Positions 30,725-40,955 are shown, counted from the stretch's first letter. The stretch is 64,000 nt of DNA from Agrypnus murinus (GCA_929113105.1 OV816026.1:79738004-79802003); one strand, 5' to 3'. Made by a program: numbers and translations. The notes: generated from the sequence alone by a model not told the origin.

Positions 30725-31010
30725 TGCAACTTATGATTTCTTTCTTCTCTGTTGCGCGATATCCCATTATTATAACACTTTCTTGTATATCTCTACGCGC
30801 ATTATTACTTCTAATCATTGATATTATACTTTGGGATTGGTTGTCTCACGGTAGTGGCTTTAGCTGCCTCCGTAGTGACGTTTGTTGTTGCACTGAAAAC
30901 TCAGTGTCTTCAGGCCGATACTGCAAATGTGCGGTTGGCTGCTATCAGTGAAACCTTGTGTTGTTACATCTTTCTGAGTTAGTTGCTTTTATATTTATTC
31001 CATCTGCTAT

Positions 31011-31055
31011 GCCGTCCTGATGATCACTAATAAGTGTGAAACACGTGTAGACGGC
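31011..31055 (+). ncRNA. Hammerhead ribozyme motif 4 (Penelope repeat, opposite arm)
   Basis: Identical in core and stems to motif 3 and 331 bp downstream of it. Confidence 0.78.
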
Positions 31056-31149
31056 TGCAACTTATGATTTCTTTCTTCTCTGTTGCGCGATATCCCATTA
31101 TTATAACACTTTCTTGTATATCTTTACGCGCATTATTACTTCTAATCAT

Positions 31150-31199
<50 letters not shown>

Positions 31200-31433
31200 T
31201 TGTTTATTGTTTCCAGCCTTATTTTGTGGAACTCCATAATCATGAAATAAATAAAGATTATTAAAAGTTTCACAGTTTTATTAAAATATACCTGACAATA
31301 TTGTTTCGACAGCTATGCTGTCATTATCAAAGGTAATATAATTATAAACAAACACGTCGCTAAGGTAGATACAAAATAGGTAACTAGATAAAATAATAAT
31401 AATAATAATAAAAATTAATAATAAAAATCATAA

Positions 31434-31925
31434 TTAAACATCTAATACTTCCAGTAACGGAGAATTACTGAGCTCAAGTTGTTCATTCATTAAAGGTACC
31501 CTGAGTTTGTGTTTGTATATCTCAAAGGCTTCTAAAATGTCTAATTTGCGTTTGTTATTACAAAAATGTAGGAATTTAATATTATTTTGAGGAGTCATTG
31601 TGTGATTTTGTTCTAAAAGGTGTTTGGCGTAATTCGATTTTTCAGGATGTTTATTTTTGTAATGACGTACGTGTTCTTTATATCTTATGTCAAAATTTCG
31701 AAGTGTTTGTCCAATATATACCGAACTACAAAAAGAACAATTTAAACGGTAAATGCCCGATTTCATGATATCATGTGTTCTGTCTTTAGCATTAAATAAG
31801 AATGAAAAAGTGTTAGTGTTGGTTTTAAATGTTATTTTATAATTGTTGGTTTTTCTTAGTATATGTGCAATTTTTTCTGATATTTTGCCAAAATATGGTA
31901 TAGATATGTAATTTGTGTCAATCAA
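31434..31925 (-). CDS. Penelope-like element GIY-YIG endonuclease, C-terminal part (minus copy)
   Basis: 163 open codons covering the nuclease end of a Penelope-type protein. Visible are GIYRLNCSFCSSVYIGQT (the GIY and YIG motifs with the CX2C pair between), the following Arg in RNFDIRYKEHVRHYKNKH, and a C-terminal block LDILEAFEIYKHKLRVPL. In full elements a reverse transcriptase precedes it; that part is missing here, so this is a 5'-truncated insertion. It is flanked by its own 3' region (31260-31430). The mirror copy on + is identical over the 110 residues compared. Confidence 0.85.
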   Translation of the reverse strand: MIDTNYISIPYFGKISEKIAHILRKTNNYKITFKTNTNTFSFLFNAKDRTHDIMKSGIYRLNCSFCSSVYIGQTLRNFDIRYKEHVRHYKNKHPEKSNYAKHLLEQNHTMTPQNNIKFLHFCNNKRKLDILEAFEIYKHKLRVPLMNEQLELSNSPLLEVLDV

Positions 31926-31929
31926 ACAG

Positions 31930-32417
31930 AAGACACAAATTACATATCTATACCATATTTTGGCAAAATATCAGAAAAAATTGCACATATACTAAGAAAA
32001 ACCAACAATTATAAAATAACATTTAAAACCAACACTAACACTTTTTCATTCTTATTTAATGCTAAAGACAGAACACATGATATCATGAAATCGGGCATTT
32101 ACCGTTTAAATTGTTCTTTTTGTAGTTCGGTATATATTGGACAAACACTTCGAAATTTTGACATAAGATATAAAGAACACGTACGTCATTACAAAAATAA
32201 ACATCCTGAAAAATCGAATTACGCCAAACACCTTTTAGAACAAAATCACACAATGACTCCTCAAAATAATATTAAATTCCTACATTTTTGTAATAACAAA
32301 CGCAAATTAGACATTTTAGAAGCCTTTGAGATATACAAACACAAACTCAGGGTACCTTTAATGAATGAACAACTTGAGCTCAGTAATTCTCCGTTACTGG
32401 AAGTATTAGATGTTTAA
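31930..32417 (+). CDS. Penelope-like element GIY-YIG endonuclease, C-terminal part (plus copy)
   Basis: Mirror image of the minus-strand copy, joined to it head-to-head through the 12-nt spacer 31920-31931. The frame is open from about 31932, with an internal ATG at 32085 (MKSGIYRLNCSFC), to the stop at 32415-32417. It is 5'-truncated like its partner and followed by the Penelope 3' region to about 32595. Confidence 0.85.
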
Positions 32418-32599
32418 TTATGATTTTTATTATTAATTTTTATTATTATTATTATTATTTTATCTAGTTACCTATTTTGTATCTACCTTAGCGACGTGTT
32501 TGTTTATAATTATATTACCTTTGATAATGACAGCATAGCTGTCGAAACAATATTGTCAGGTATATTTTAATAAAACTGTGAAACTTTTAATAATCTTTA

Positions 32600-33965
32600 T
32601 TTATTTCATATATATCATTTGTTATATGAAAAACTTAACATTAACTTATATCTAAACTGAAGTATTATTTTATACAACCATGTATGTCAGGTATGCGATA
32701 GTACCCTACGGTAGAGTGTCGTACGAACCTGGAATGATATGTCGTTTATCGTCGTCATGAGGGCTTAGCGCTGTTTTAGTCTGACAGATGGTTGAAACTC
32801 GATGTTTAGCAGATCTGAATAATTTGAATCGCAGTAACATTCAGAACAGACTTGCTGGAACTTGTGATCTGAAGTAATGCAAACAGCGATCACAGAAATA
32901 TTTTCTACCATCTCTTTTACTAAGTTGAGAGGACAACAGTCGGCTTAGATTCTTTATCGAAACGAAGTGATAACGAATTGGTGTAGTGTAGTTTTCTGTA
33001 TCCTCCTCATCATCAAAGTACTTATCTTGAACGAGAAGTAAATTCACATGTCGTTCTACTTTGTTTTTAGTAAGATACGAAGGTAATGTTACATAATCTT
33101 GGTTTTTCTTCTTCAGAGAATAAACATTAATGGATATATTATGTTTTTCAAATCTAGGGATCTGCTTGATTGTCACTGGAAATTGAATACCCTTAAGTTT
33201 TAAACCTTAAGAGTAGTGAGGGTAGCTACTCTCCCTTTTAGCTATGTCAATACATGCGGTATGTAAAGCGTTGACTACAGCCAATGCAGAGCATGCCTCA
33301 TCATGGTTCTGTTAATTGACGCATGCTTCTTTCAACTTATTTGCTCGGGTAGATCGATGTAAGATGACCCAAGCTGAGGTGTATATTTATTAATATTAAC
33401 TTGAAGGTTAATAATCGATTTAAGTGTCCAACAGCCGTCTTTTTTGCTAGATAAAAATATGTACGCGTTAGTTTATTTACATCTTATGAAATTTCTATAC
33501 CTACTTGAAACTCTTCAAGATCTTTAAGAATAGGATCTTGAATATTGATCTCGAACCACTGGATCAAATCACTACTATATTGATATGCAGTTACATTTTT
33601 TTTGGTGTTGATATACTTTACTTCTTTTATAATAGTATCCCGCAATTATACTGTCTTCATTAATGCAATTATCGCATCTTTGTTGAAGTTAGGTACATGT
33701 ATTCGTCCTCCATTAGGACCGTGTTCATATTGCCTTGACTCAAGATCATAAAATATAAAAGAGACTGCCATGTTATAGGGCCATGACAGCTTTAACCGCA
33801 ATCACCTCGTCATTTATTTCCTGACCGTGATTTACTTTTACGCCGGGGTTGGATAGCAGGTCAAAGAACTCCTGGGGCTCGTTGATTATAGCTGTTTTCG
33901 CTTGGTTTTCTCGACTTTGATTCGGTCCTGGTGACTAGTTGCTGGTCAGCTGTCTTTATGTACTG
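32600..33965 (-). pseudogene. Family B DNA polymerase (Polinton type), broken copy 2
   Basis: Reading on minus: EPQEFFDLLSNPGVKVNHDQ near 33890, a block with LIQWFEINIQDPILKDLEEF near 33520-33590, then an open stretch at 33176-32841 with IPRFEKHNISINVYSLKK, RHVNLLLVQDKYF and KNLSRLLSSQLSKRDGRKYF. That stretch ends in CDRCLHYFRS, the cysteine-rich finger missing from copy 1. It then jumps directly to the C-terminal block shared with copy 1. Stops and frameshifts occur and the polymerase core is absent. The two copies retain different N-terminal parts, so they come from one longer gene by duplication and separate deletions. Confidence 0.78.
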
Positions 33966-33969
33966 GAAT

Positions 33970-34800
33970 CATTTATCATTTGTATAGGTAGTACCATATC
34001 TAACTCTTAAGTAGCAAAATATTTGTATAGTAATAAGTACAACACCAGATGGAGGTCTATGTTTTCAATGATTATCATAATGTACATAATTATTGTACAG
34101 CTCATTCGTAGTAGCAGTAGTCGGGTATGTTAATCGAAAGAGATCGACCTTCAGCATAGTGTAGTTATAATAATAAGTGAAGCTGACGTGGGTTATACTC
34201 TATGTACAGGACTTGTAATTAATTATCAAAAGATGATGAAGCTCGGAACTGCCTGAATGTAAATCACAGCCATCACAGGGATACTCGACAACATACTCAT
34301 GAAATAGAGTTCTTACCTGATAAACTTTGAAATTGAACAATTGAAGAAAGGTCAAGTTACAAACGTGTTACGAGTATGCCTTCATGGTTATCCGAGAACA
34401 GATTTCAACCCTAATAATAATTGTTTAGTTATTTAATTATTGTTTAGTTGTTTAATAATTTTTGATAAACATTGTCATAGAATAAAAGATTAATGTTCTA
34501 TTATGGTTGTCCGAGAACAGATAATTGTTTAGTTATTTAATTATTGTTTTGTTGTTGTTCAATAATTTTTGAGAAAGATGAATAAAAGATTAATGTTCTA
34601 TATGTGTATTACTACTATTCTCACCTCTGTACCATGGCATGAAAAAGTGATAGCTATACTAGTATGAAAGAGAAGCAAGAGTGAGGTAATTACCTACACA
34701 CACCTGCCTGTGATGACGTGTCATTAAACAAGATGAGACTTGTCTGTCAACGTCGACCACCTGTTTACCGTAAGCCCGTTACTGAGCATGCGTTGGATCT
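33970..34800. other. Element interior with a ~115 bp tandem duplication (34382-34600)
   Basis: A unit with TGGTTATCCGAGAACAGAT, TTGTTTAGTTATTTAATTAT and AATAAAAGATTAATGTTCTA is present twice (34384-34500, 34504-34598). No gene recognised. The end of this stretch is the upstream region of the zinc-finger gene. Confidence 0.6.
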
Positions 34801-34817
34801 AGGTAAGTATAAGTGAC

Positions 34818-34826
34818 TATATAAAG
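34818..34826 (+). promoter_or_regulatory. TATA box of the zinc-finger gene
   Basis: TATATAAAG lies 30 nt before the ATG at 34856, so the predicted transcript would have a leader of only a few nucleotides. The tight spacing is virus- or transposon-like. Confidence 0.65.
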
Positions 34827-34855
34827 TCGACATTTGTTAGTGTGTAGCAGACAGC

Positions 34856-35904
34856 ATGTGTACAGCAGCAGCAGCAGCAATTACGATGATGGCTAGTATA
34901 AGCAGTCCTAATTATTGTTATGATAACGAGACCTGTGAGAGCGAACCCTTCGACATAGGTAAGTTGTTTATAAAGCTTCAAGTTTGCGTTTGTATGCTAA
35001 TTTGTGTCTATTTTGCTGCTGCTTGTTTAGATGAAGGCCCGGGTGTTGCAAATCAGGTATCATCATCAACAACAAGTACCGACAAGTACAGCGAGAACGG
35101 TTAAGCGTGGAACAATGAAGAAGAACTAGGTAAGATGTTTAAAACTTTTGTATGTTTATGCTGATATTAACCGATTATTGTATTATTGTTTTAGCGTTCC
35201 ATGATCTGTCGCAGCAGCCGAATAATGACTCTGGTCGAAGGGGTTGCAACATACAGTGTCCGGTTTGCTTCAAGTCTTTGGCGAGGCCATTCACCTGCAA
35301 GAGACACGTAAAAACCATGCACGAATCAGACAGAATCCAGTGTTCTAGCTGTGTCAAAACTTTTTTAAACGCCAATGCCTACAAGATACACAAGAGAGCC
35401 GTCCACGAAACAAACAGAATCCAGTGCTCTAGCTGTATCAAAACTTTTTCACGTCGTGACCACTTAAAACGACATATAAAAGGCGTCCACGAATCAATCA
35501 AAGTCCGGTGTTCTAACTGCTTCAAATGTTTTTCAAGCATTGACAACTTAAAGAGGCATATTAAAAGCGTCCATGAATCAATCAAAGTCCGGTGTTCTAC
35601 TTGTGTCAAAACTTTTTCACACACTGACAGTTTAAAAAGGCATGTGAAAAACGTACACCATAGCGCATCTGTTGTGAAGACAGGAGCTGAAGCAAATACT
35701 GACATCGTTGAGACAGAAGATAGGACCGCAACTACGCTGCCGGCTGATTATCGTGCCAACTATGAAAGTAACGAAGAATTAGGAAAGGTTACAGGGTCAA
35801 CAAGTCATTCCACGGACTTTATACGTATTAGTATTTCTGCGAGGGCATACAACGACGACTCAGAGATCCGTAGAACTACAGTAGTCATAGAAAACAACTT
35901 ATGA
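34856..35904 (+). CDS. Five-finger C2H2 zinc-finger protein of the Polinton-like element; main form join(34856..34958, 35195..35904)
   Basis: Exon 1 (MCTAAAAAITMMASI to PFDI) ends in phase 1 at G/GTAAGT. The last exon (acceptor TTGTTTTAG, 35195) continues in frame with AFHDLSQQPNNDSGRRG and five C2H2 fingers at about 35257-35670, each CX2C-X12-H-X4-H (CPVCFKSLARPF, CSSCVKTF, CSSCIKTF, CSNCFKCF, CSTCVKTF). An acidic Thr- and Ser-rich tail ends VVIENNL. The product has 270 residues. Finger linkers are VHESIKVRCS-like and repeated, so the fingers arose by duplication. A middle exon (35031-35129, GAAGGCCC to AACTAG) has good splice sites in matching phase but contains a stop at 35102-35104; including it gives a 58-aa truncated product. 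AATAAA lies at 35936-35941. A DNA-binding regulator is likely; its target is unknown. Confidence 0.8.
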
Positions 35905-36154
35905 TCTATATACTTGTATTATGCTGTGTATACTAAATAAATGTTTGTAAAATAACTTTATATGTTTTATTTATCACGACCTACTCTGCTTTCATGTCTA
36001 ACAGGTTGGACTCTACCATTTTTGTTTCAAGACTGTTTGTAAGGATGTATATCTAGCGACACATGTTGTGATATAAAATGGCTGCAAACTCTAATTGAAG
36101 GGTCTTCTTTTCTAATACAGTTCTCTTTTTTACGCGACCTCTACATATCGGTAA

Positions 36155-36637
36155 TACAGATTTCTTCGAGAGAGTGAGAAGGAGAGAGCGAGAAGGAGAG
36201 AGCGAGAAGGAGAGAGTGAGAGAGAAGGCTCTTTAATGCGACCTCTAATAGCATCAGCATATACAGGTAATACAGATTTCTTTAATGCGACCTCTATTGG
36301 TAGTACATAGGTCGTCGTCGTCGATAATACAGATTTCTTCATGACGCCCTCTCTTAGCAATACACACTAATTGTAGCATGACGCCCTCTATTGGCAGCAC
36401 ACAGATTGCCGATAATACAGATTCCCGTAATGGCGAACGGGCGTGGTCAAAATGGCGCCCAAAGTTCCAAAATGGCACTCGTCCAATCAGAGAACAGCAG
36501 GCGTGTCATCCAAGATGGCGTCGACCAATCAGAAGCAAGTGGAGGAGCTACAGGAGTGGGGGTAACCAATCAGAGCGCAGCAGGCGTGGCTAAAAGTAGG
36601 AAGAGTGGGGCAACGCCCAAGTACCGCAATACCTACT
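36155..36637. repeat. Right terminal inverted repeat of the Polinton-like element
   Basis: Reverse-complement match to 16732-17215, ending CCTACT at 36637 beside the duplication CGGATT. It has one fewer 45-bp unit than the left repeat and a shorter GA-rich tract (36170-36230). 35960-36150, between the zinc-finger gene and this repeat, holds nothing else recognisable. Confidence 0.85.
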
Positions 36638-37200
36638 CGGATTTTAACACAACCGGAAATTTATACAACCGTACTTTTTCACAACCATCGATTTTATATT
36701 CAGTAAAAATCCACAAAAATAATTTTCTACAACCGGATTTTAACACAACCGGAAATTTATACAACCGTACTTTTTCACAACCATCGATTTTATATTCAGT
36801 AAAAATCCACAAAAACAATTTCCTACAGCCGGATTTTAACACAATCGGAAATTTATACAACCGTACTTTTTCACAACCATCGATTTCATATTCTGTAAAA
36901 ATTCACAAAAATAATTTCCTACAACTGGATTTTTACACAACCGGAAAAATATACAACCGTACTTTTTCACAACCATCGATTTCATATTTATTAAATACCG
37001 ACAAAGATAAAATGGTATAACCTAGATTTTTACACATCCGGGAATTCCCACAATTTTACATTACTAGTATTACTACAACTTAAAACTTATTAAATCTCGC
37101 TTCAAAATCAATCGGTTAAAATGTGTTTCTTTTTACAACTAGTTACAAAATCATAATACTTTGTATAACTTGGCTAACCTTCACAACTAGTGACAAAAAG
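36638..37200 (+). repeat. 96-bp minisatellite array, right flank of the Polinton-like element
   Basis: Four units start at 36638, 36734, 36830 and 36926 (CGGATTTTAACACAACCGG and variants), each 96 bp. Every unit holds five ACAACCG-like sub-repeats about 19 bp apart. Units diverge toward the right and fade by about 37200. The 96-bp period is a multiple of three, which creates a spurious long open frame. Confidence 0.9.
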
Positions 37201-37831
37201 AATCAGAAATCATTTTAACTCTTCGATCATATAATTATCATAATTAGTGGTATCGAGCATGGTATCGGAGTGTTACCTGTGTTAATAAGGGTTCCGGAAA
37301 TAAAGATGTGTGAATAGAGACCGGGGTCATAAAAATGCCGTACTGTAGTGGTTAAAGAATTATATAAAATATAATTCTTTATGAATATTCTGATAAATAT
37401 AAATGTAATGTTGCACCATTTGGAATCACCACATGATTATCAAATTATTTACAAATAAGTGTATGTGTTGCAATACAAAAATAAGCTACGAATTTCAGTA
37501 AACTCGTTAATTATTTCTATAAGTAATTTAAATCAGTTAAAATATACTGGACGCCTATGATTTAAAGAGCTTTTTGACAATATTAATCGTTATCATTTCA
37601 TCTTTCTTGGCTCCCTGGCTGTACATTATACACTGCAGTATTATACAGTGGCTTGGCTAGCGCTGTATATGTAGGCTTTATATCATGCATTCCACAATGG
37701 GCAGGCCCGGATTAACACTGAATCCTACGAAGTTCAGATTTCAGGCGCCATGTTTTGGGGGCATCAGCGCCAGACACGGTTCGCAGAATTGCAAATTCTT
37801 AGAAAGGTCTGGGACTGGAACGCTTACATGT
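37201..37831. other. Intergenic, no gene recognised
   Basis: AT-rich. A segment 37700-37800 (GCAGGCCCGGATTAA, GGCGCCATGTTTTGGGGG) resembles one end of an unidentified DNA element related to the end at 54990-55022. Confidence 0.4.
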
Positions 37832-38363
37832 CTAAATATCACAGTCATAAAATCACACGACAATATATCATAGTCAAAATACCACATGCTAATATATCAC
37901 ATGAAAAAATATCCTAAGGACAGAATATCTTATGAAAAAATATCCCAATACAAAATATCACTATTAATATCACTCAGTAAAAAACCTTTATCGACATTTA
38001 AATACTCATATACAAATAATTACATTTACGTTCTTATTTACAACTGTAATTATAGTATGCGTACAAACCATATTTCCTTAAACCTAACCTAACATTGTAA
38101 TTAAATATATCCCTCGATATTAAATACAGTATCACAGTAGTTCTTACTAACTGTAAGATATTTTTTCATGTGATATTTCTTATTATATTAATACATACTA
38201 TAATATTTTATTAAAACTAAAATTTTCTCTTTTTGCTTTAAAATAAATTATTTAAACATATAAAATTAATTCTTGGATATAGCAGAAATTTGAGAGCCAC
38301 ATAATTTCACACCCTAAAAAACATCCTTAGACACTTGTTTCGCCCTCACTTTGGGCTCCTCAG

Positions 38364-39142
38364 CAGAGACTGGAACCTTTTACAAATATAGGTTCCGGTT
38401 CCATTTCCGGTTTTTGAAAATTCGAATTAAAGGTTTCGGTTCCGATTCCAATTTTAATTTTCTAAACATTAAGGTTCCGGTTCCAGGATTTTTTTAGATT
38501 CCATAAGGGTTCCGGAAGCAAAAGTAATGACGCCACATTTTATGTTGGTATATAGCTCCAAATATCTCCAAACAAATATGACCTTGATAACTGACGGTCG
38601 ATGCATGTTAGGTTAAAATATTACTTATAATATAGGTGATAATTGATAAATATATTTGCTCTTCGGTATTTCAACTCTTTTTACTCGGGAAACTCTAGTG
38701 CTATAGTTACAATTATTTACAACAATGGATACCATAGAAACTGAGCTCTTGGAGTAAACAGATGTGAAGTGCCGAACGTGGTTAATATTGTAGATTCTTT
38801 TCAAGATGAAATTTGTTTGGAAATATTCAGGGCTACCAATATAAAATGTGACGTAACACTTTTCTAGTCAATTCACACACTGCTATTGGTCAATTAGTAG
38901 CGGAAATGGATCTAGTATCAACATCAACTTAGTAAGAAATGGTTATGGTAGCGCTGTTGGGAGAATATTGAACTACTTTTTTTATTTACCAGTAGAACCG
39001 AAATATGGAACCAAAAAATACCGGTTCTCGTCTTAACATTAACACGAATTTTAGCAAGGGTTCCGATTCCGGTTTCAGTTCCATAAAAGTAATCGGTTCG
39101 GGTTCTGATTCCGGTTCTTTTGTGTTCCTGTTCCAGTCCCTG
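38364..39142. mobile_element. hAT-like element full of GGTTCC repeats, 779 bp
   Basis: The ends are CAGAGACTGGAACC and, in complement, CAGGGACTGGAACAG. A perfect 8-bp duplication CTCCTCAG flanks them at 38356-38363 and 39143-39150. Both subterminal parts are dense in GGTTCC or CCGATTCCGG units, which may be transposase-binding repeats. No coding region. Confidence 0.88.
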
Positions 39143-39589
39143 CTCCTCAGGGACTGGAGGCATTGTCTGAAACCCTGAACCTCTGTACCTGTTGCTTCTC
39201 TATATGTAAATCTCGAATTTACATTAATAGTAACAATTACAATTGGAGACATCTATATAATGCTGTCCTAAAGCAAACTTCCATGTACACCCGAAAGTAA
39301 ATATTCTTAGGTAATTATTCGATATACCGACCCCGATCGTACATTCATACATAAGGAAATACCAAGCGCTACGGATTTTCGTTGAAAAGACGTCATAAAA
39401 ACAGGTAAAAATTATAAAATCTTCCTGTCATATGACACAAACACCATTTTTACGCCATTTTCACGTAAATACAGTCAACTTTTTTACTAACTGTAACCTA
39501 ACATCATAATATTCTAACCTCAAAATAGCGATTTTAACATTGTTTTTCTTATTATTTTTATTTTCTTATTTGTTCTCTGAGTTATCCCT

Positions 39590-39650
39590 TACAACTCAGT
39601 GTCATTGGTTTACCTGGGTTCAGAAGGGTCCGTATATCGAATAATTAATT
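39590..39650 (+). pseudogene. DDE transposase relic
   Basis: Reads SLVYLGSEGSVYRI in one frame, matching the start of the minus-strand transposase fragment at 61621-61812. Too short to classify on its own. Confidence 0.5.
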
Positions 39651-39849
39651 ATTATTAAATAAAAAAAAATTACTAAAAATAAAATTTTATTAAAACTATT
39701 AGCATATCTCGTCATGTGATATTTTGTTCTTGAGATATTTTTTATTAGGATATTTTATTCTTGGGATATTTTTTGTTATGATATTTTGTTTTGTGATATT
39801 TTAAACGTGATATTTCGTCGGATGATATTACGTCTGTGATATTTAGGCG

Positions 39850-40955
39850 TCTGCTCAAGTCTGGTCGCAAGATCTATCCGGAGACAGTAAACAAATTAAA
39901 TGCAACACTATTAATGGGCGTGCTTAATGACTGATAACGTTTACTTAAGCCTTAGAAAATAAAACTGTAGAAGGAACACATACATCTACCACATACGACC
40001 GTGATGGAGTCCAATATAGCGGATTAGGTGTTTCTGGATTTGTAATGAAATATTTTCATTGGCGGTTCTCACTGTCTCGAAATGCGCACATAAAGTACAT
40101 AACCTCAATTTTAAAACATAGTATTTTAAAATTAATCTTAGAATATAAATTTTATATTTAATACTTTAAACAAACGAACACTCACTTATGAAATGTAATT
40201 CCCTTCTTCGTATTTGTCGGAGAAAAGCAGATTTAGGTGGTGTAATGGCGGCTAGTGTGACGTCATATCCGTTGCTTTTAAAGCCCATTGCGCCGGGTAG
40301 TTACACTTCTTCCTAAAGTTTTATATTGTAAAACTTAAGCACAGAAATGCGGAGTACTATTAATACTCATGTTACGCGGTTGCATGTTTTTTTAAAGGAA
40401 AGATTCAATTTAAATCACTCGTAGATGCAGAGATGCCAGTCTTTTTGATCTAATTTAATTGTGATGTGAAACATTTTCATCGTCGTTTTGGATTTTGGTC
40501 GCTAGAACGTATTGTATTCAAAGTAGAAAAAGTGTTGTATTTAAAAAAGGTTCATAGTTTTTTAAAATATTTTTCATTATGCAGCGAGTCTCAGGAAAGA
40601 ATTAACACACAACCGGGTTTTCTTAATAGATTACTTGTATAGTTTTTAAATTTCCGGAACGCAGAATCTCTTTACACCTTTACTGAAACTAGAAAGCAAA
40701 ACTATCCTAGTATAATCTCTATAGCTGTGTAAGTTGACGCCTTTACAAGAAATTCTTTGTGTCAACTTAGAAGCAACAATACATATTTATTGTTCATATT
40801 TTACTCTTCACTACCTTTTGACTCCCGTCAACATATATTTAATTCATCATAATAAAATGTAATTAATAATTACACAAATAAATATGCTGCTTATGGAATT
40901 ATTACTGAGTATGCCAGAAAGTTTTGCACGTGATTTCTTCCTTGCATTATCATGA
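39850..40955. other. Intergenic, no gene recognised
   Basis: AT-rich sequence with one CRE-like TGACGTCA (40258-40265) next to GTAATGGCGGCTAG. No open frame or repeat end that I can support. Confidence 0.4.

Larger units (their letters stand above)
29862..32595. mobile_element. Palindromic cluster of Penelope-like elements inserted in polymerase copy 2
   Basis: The left part is a 331-bp repeat (29862-30192) plus a truncated second unit (to 30424), then the same unit twice in opposite orientation (about 30455-31116). After a (TA)n tract come two Penelope-like 3' ends facing outward from a centre at 31920-31931 (- strand 31919-31260, + strand 31932-32595). The flanks (CTAATATATA before, ATATATCATTTGTTATATG after) match the uninterrupted sequence at 28145-28170, so the cluster inserted into a duplicated polymerase block. 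Penelope elements are known for tandem and inverted arrangements and for repeats with hammerhead ribozymes. Confidence 0.8.
16732..36637. mobile_element. Polinton/Maverick-like large DNA element, 19.9 kb including later insertions
   Basis: Terminal inverted repeats of about 480 bp begin AGTAGGTATTGCGGTACTTGG at the left and end in the complement at 36637. A perfect 6-bp duplication CGGATT lies outside both ends (16726-16731, 36638-36643), and removing the element restores a normal 96-bp minisatellite unit. Six-bp duplications, long inverted repeats with 5'-AG, a 15-20 kb size and a family B DNA polymerase gene are the known Polinton signature. The polymerase is broken (28225-29400, 32600-33965). 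No integrase, FtsK/HerA-type ATPase, adenovirus-type protease or capsid gene was seen, so mobility would depend on relatives. Excluding the Dong LINE (~4 kb) and Penelope cluster (~2.8 kb), the element is ~13 kb. Confidence 0.8.
37832..39846. mobile_element. Foldback-type element with minisatellite arms
   Basis: The outer ends CTAAATATCACAG and, at 39846, its complement are inverted. Both arms (37832-37985, 39712-39846) consist of irregular tandem AAAATATC or GATATTTT units spaced about 15-20 bp. Such arms of tandem short repeats are typical of foldback elements. The interior contains a hAT-like insertion (38364-39142) and a transposase relic (39590-39650). No target duplication was settled. 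Confidence 0.6.

Noticed and set aside
16732..36637. Reading the element as an LTR retrotransposon or retrovirus
   Set aside because: The terminal repeats are inverted rather than direct, the duplication is 6 bp, and no gag or pol is present.
36638..37019. Regularly spaced repeats as a CRISPR array
   Set aside because: Units are contiguous 96-bp tandem copies without unique spacers, and the genome is eukaryotic.
36391..37020. A 209-codon open frame across the right terminal repeat and the minisatellite
   Set aside because: It spans the element boundary, and the 96-bp period, a multiple of three, keeps the frame open by repetition. The product is just the repeat translated.
38924..39252. Frames with repeated RTRT or GTET residues
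   Set aside because: Translations of the GGTTCC repeats in the hAT-like element.
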